Position numbers and translations under genes: made by a program. The notes under the pieces were generated by a model. The model did not search any database. It had not been told where the DNA came from and was given only the letters and a program-made list of their open reading frames with translations. 20,753 nucleotides of DNA from an uncultured Clostridia bacterium. GTDB taxonomy: Bacteria; Bacillota; Clostridia; Oscillospirales; Oscillospiraceae. Below, piece by piece: positions 20,250 to 20,753 of this stretch (positions within the stretch are counted from its first letter, which is position 1; each line of letters starts with the position of its first letter). The stretch is taken from the NCBI GenBank assembly GCA_937907715.1, contig CALERM010000097.1:1-20753 (forward strand). The letters run 5' to 3'.

Positions 20250-20753
20250 TCATACATACCCATATAATCCCCGCACCGACACTTCGCCGGAAGAGACGCT
20301 GCCGCTTGTGCCGTCTGGATATTCGACCAACAGTTCCGCGTCCGGACCGATGCCGGTCGCCTTTGCCTGCCGGACCTCTTCGCCGCGCAGAATCTGAATG
20401 TCCCGGCCGACGGTCAGGCAGGTTTGCGAGAACGCGGCAATCCAGTCGGACTTCCGGCTCAAAAACTCGCGCCGCATCCGCGAAAGCTCCCCAAGCAGCG
20501 CCGCGGCGATGGCGTTTACATCTACCGCGCGTCCTGCTTCGATGCGAAGCGACGTCGCCATGGAAAGCTCCTGCGGAAACTGCGTCTGGTTGCAGTTGAT
20601 GCCGATGCCGATGACGACATATTCCGGCTCCTGCGTCTCCAGCGACATGGACAGCTCGGTCAGAATGCCGCAGAGCTTTTTGCCGTTCAGCACCGGGTCG
20701 TTCGGCCACTTGATGGCGGGCTGCATGCCCGTTACCTGCGAGACGGCATTGCA
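20250..20753 (-). CDS. birA: biotin-[acetyl-CoA-carboxylase] ligase, C-terminal part (runs off the window)
   Basis: The visible 168 residues continue past position 20753, so the start and any N-terminal DNA-binding domain are unseen. The BirA catalytic block is clear: IKWPNDPVLNGKKLCGILTE (the KWPND and GKKxxGILTE motifs that bind biotinyl-AMP), followed by YVVIGIGINCNQ. The C-terminal SH3-like domain then runs through GIGPDAELLVEYPDGT and the SSGEVSVRG motif. It attaches biotin to carboxylase carrier proteins. Whether it also represses biotin genes depends on the missing N-terminus. It may be co-transcribed with the nitroreductase and dsdA genes downstream. Confidence 0.94.
   Translation of the reverse strand, partial: CNAVSQVTGMQPAIKWPNDPVLNGKKLCGILTELSMSLETQEPEYVVIGIGINCNQTQFPQELSMATSLRIEAGRAVDVNAIAAALLGELSRMRREFLSRKSDWIAAFSQTCLTVGRDIQILRGEEVRQAKATGIGPDAELLVEYPDGTSGSVSSGEVSVRGLYGYV

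Noticed and set aside
1..20753. CRISPR arrays, tRNA genes, insertion sequences, phage or defence genes
   Set aside because: I saw no regularly spaced direct repeats, tRNA-like folds, transposase, integrase or known defence-protein motifs; the coding content is housekeeping and transport.

Overview
The window reads as a chromosomal segment of a GC-rich member of the Clostridia (Bacillota), most likely a gut-type Oscillospirales/Ruminococcaceae relative. The reasons are the rimP-nusA-ylxR-ylxQ-infB-rbfA-nrnA-truB-ribF gene order typical of Gram-positives, the two-protein MetV/MetF type of methylenetetrahydrofolate reductase, strong Shine-Dalgarno sites, and sigma-A promoters of the form TTGNNN-17-TATANT. 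The genus cannot be fixed from this sequence alone. I see no tRNA, rRNA, IS element, phage gene or CRISPR array.

Layout. Positions 1-1480 (minus): the start of a zinc-ribbon protein preceded by an MFS transporter with its own promoter. Positions 1489-2931 (minus): a MATE efflux gene that starts at TTG and ends in a clear terminator. Positions 2990-11124 (minus): the ribosome-maturation/translation-initiation operon, from a TTGCAT-17-TATAAT promoter through rimP, nusA, ylxR, ylxQ, infB, rbfA, nrnA, truB and ribF to a terminator. Its genes overlap or are closely spaced, apart from a 63-nt infB-rbfA gap that holds a strong hairpin.

Positions 11018-11455 form a 438-nt gene-free block between the divergent rimP operon and a plus-strand membrane-protein gene. 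It holds the rimP leader hairpin and promoter, a terminator-like hairpin, an extended -10 promoter facing right, and a 163-nt imperfect palindrome that would fold into one long rod at the very 5' end of the rightward transcript. That rod is the most unusual object in the window.

Positions 11456-16183: an unidentified polytopic membrane protein (+), then metV-metF (minus, facing it across a shared terminator), then a DUF2207-type membrane protein (+) with an odd start codon, then an IscR-like Rrf2 regulator (minus). Positions 16184-18279: divergent promoters, one carrying a perfect inverted repeat, separate the regulator from a MATE transporter plus YfbR-type 5'-deoxynucleotidase pair (+). Positions 18288-20753 (minus): D-serine dehydratase, a nitroreductase-family protein and the C-terminal part of a biotin-protein ligase.

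Functionally the window is mostly housekeeping (translation, riboflavin cofactors, folate C1 metabolism, biotinylation), with transporters and a redox or Fe-S sensing regulator. The likeliest novelty is non-coding: the long structured leader, the rimP leader, and the candidate operator at the Rrf2 gene.
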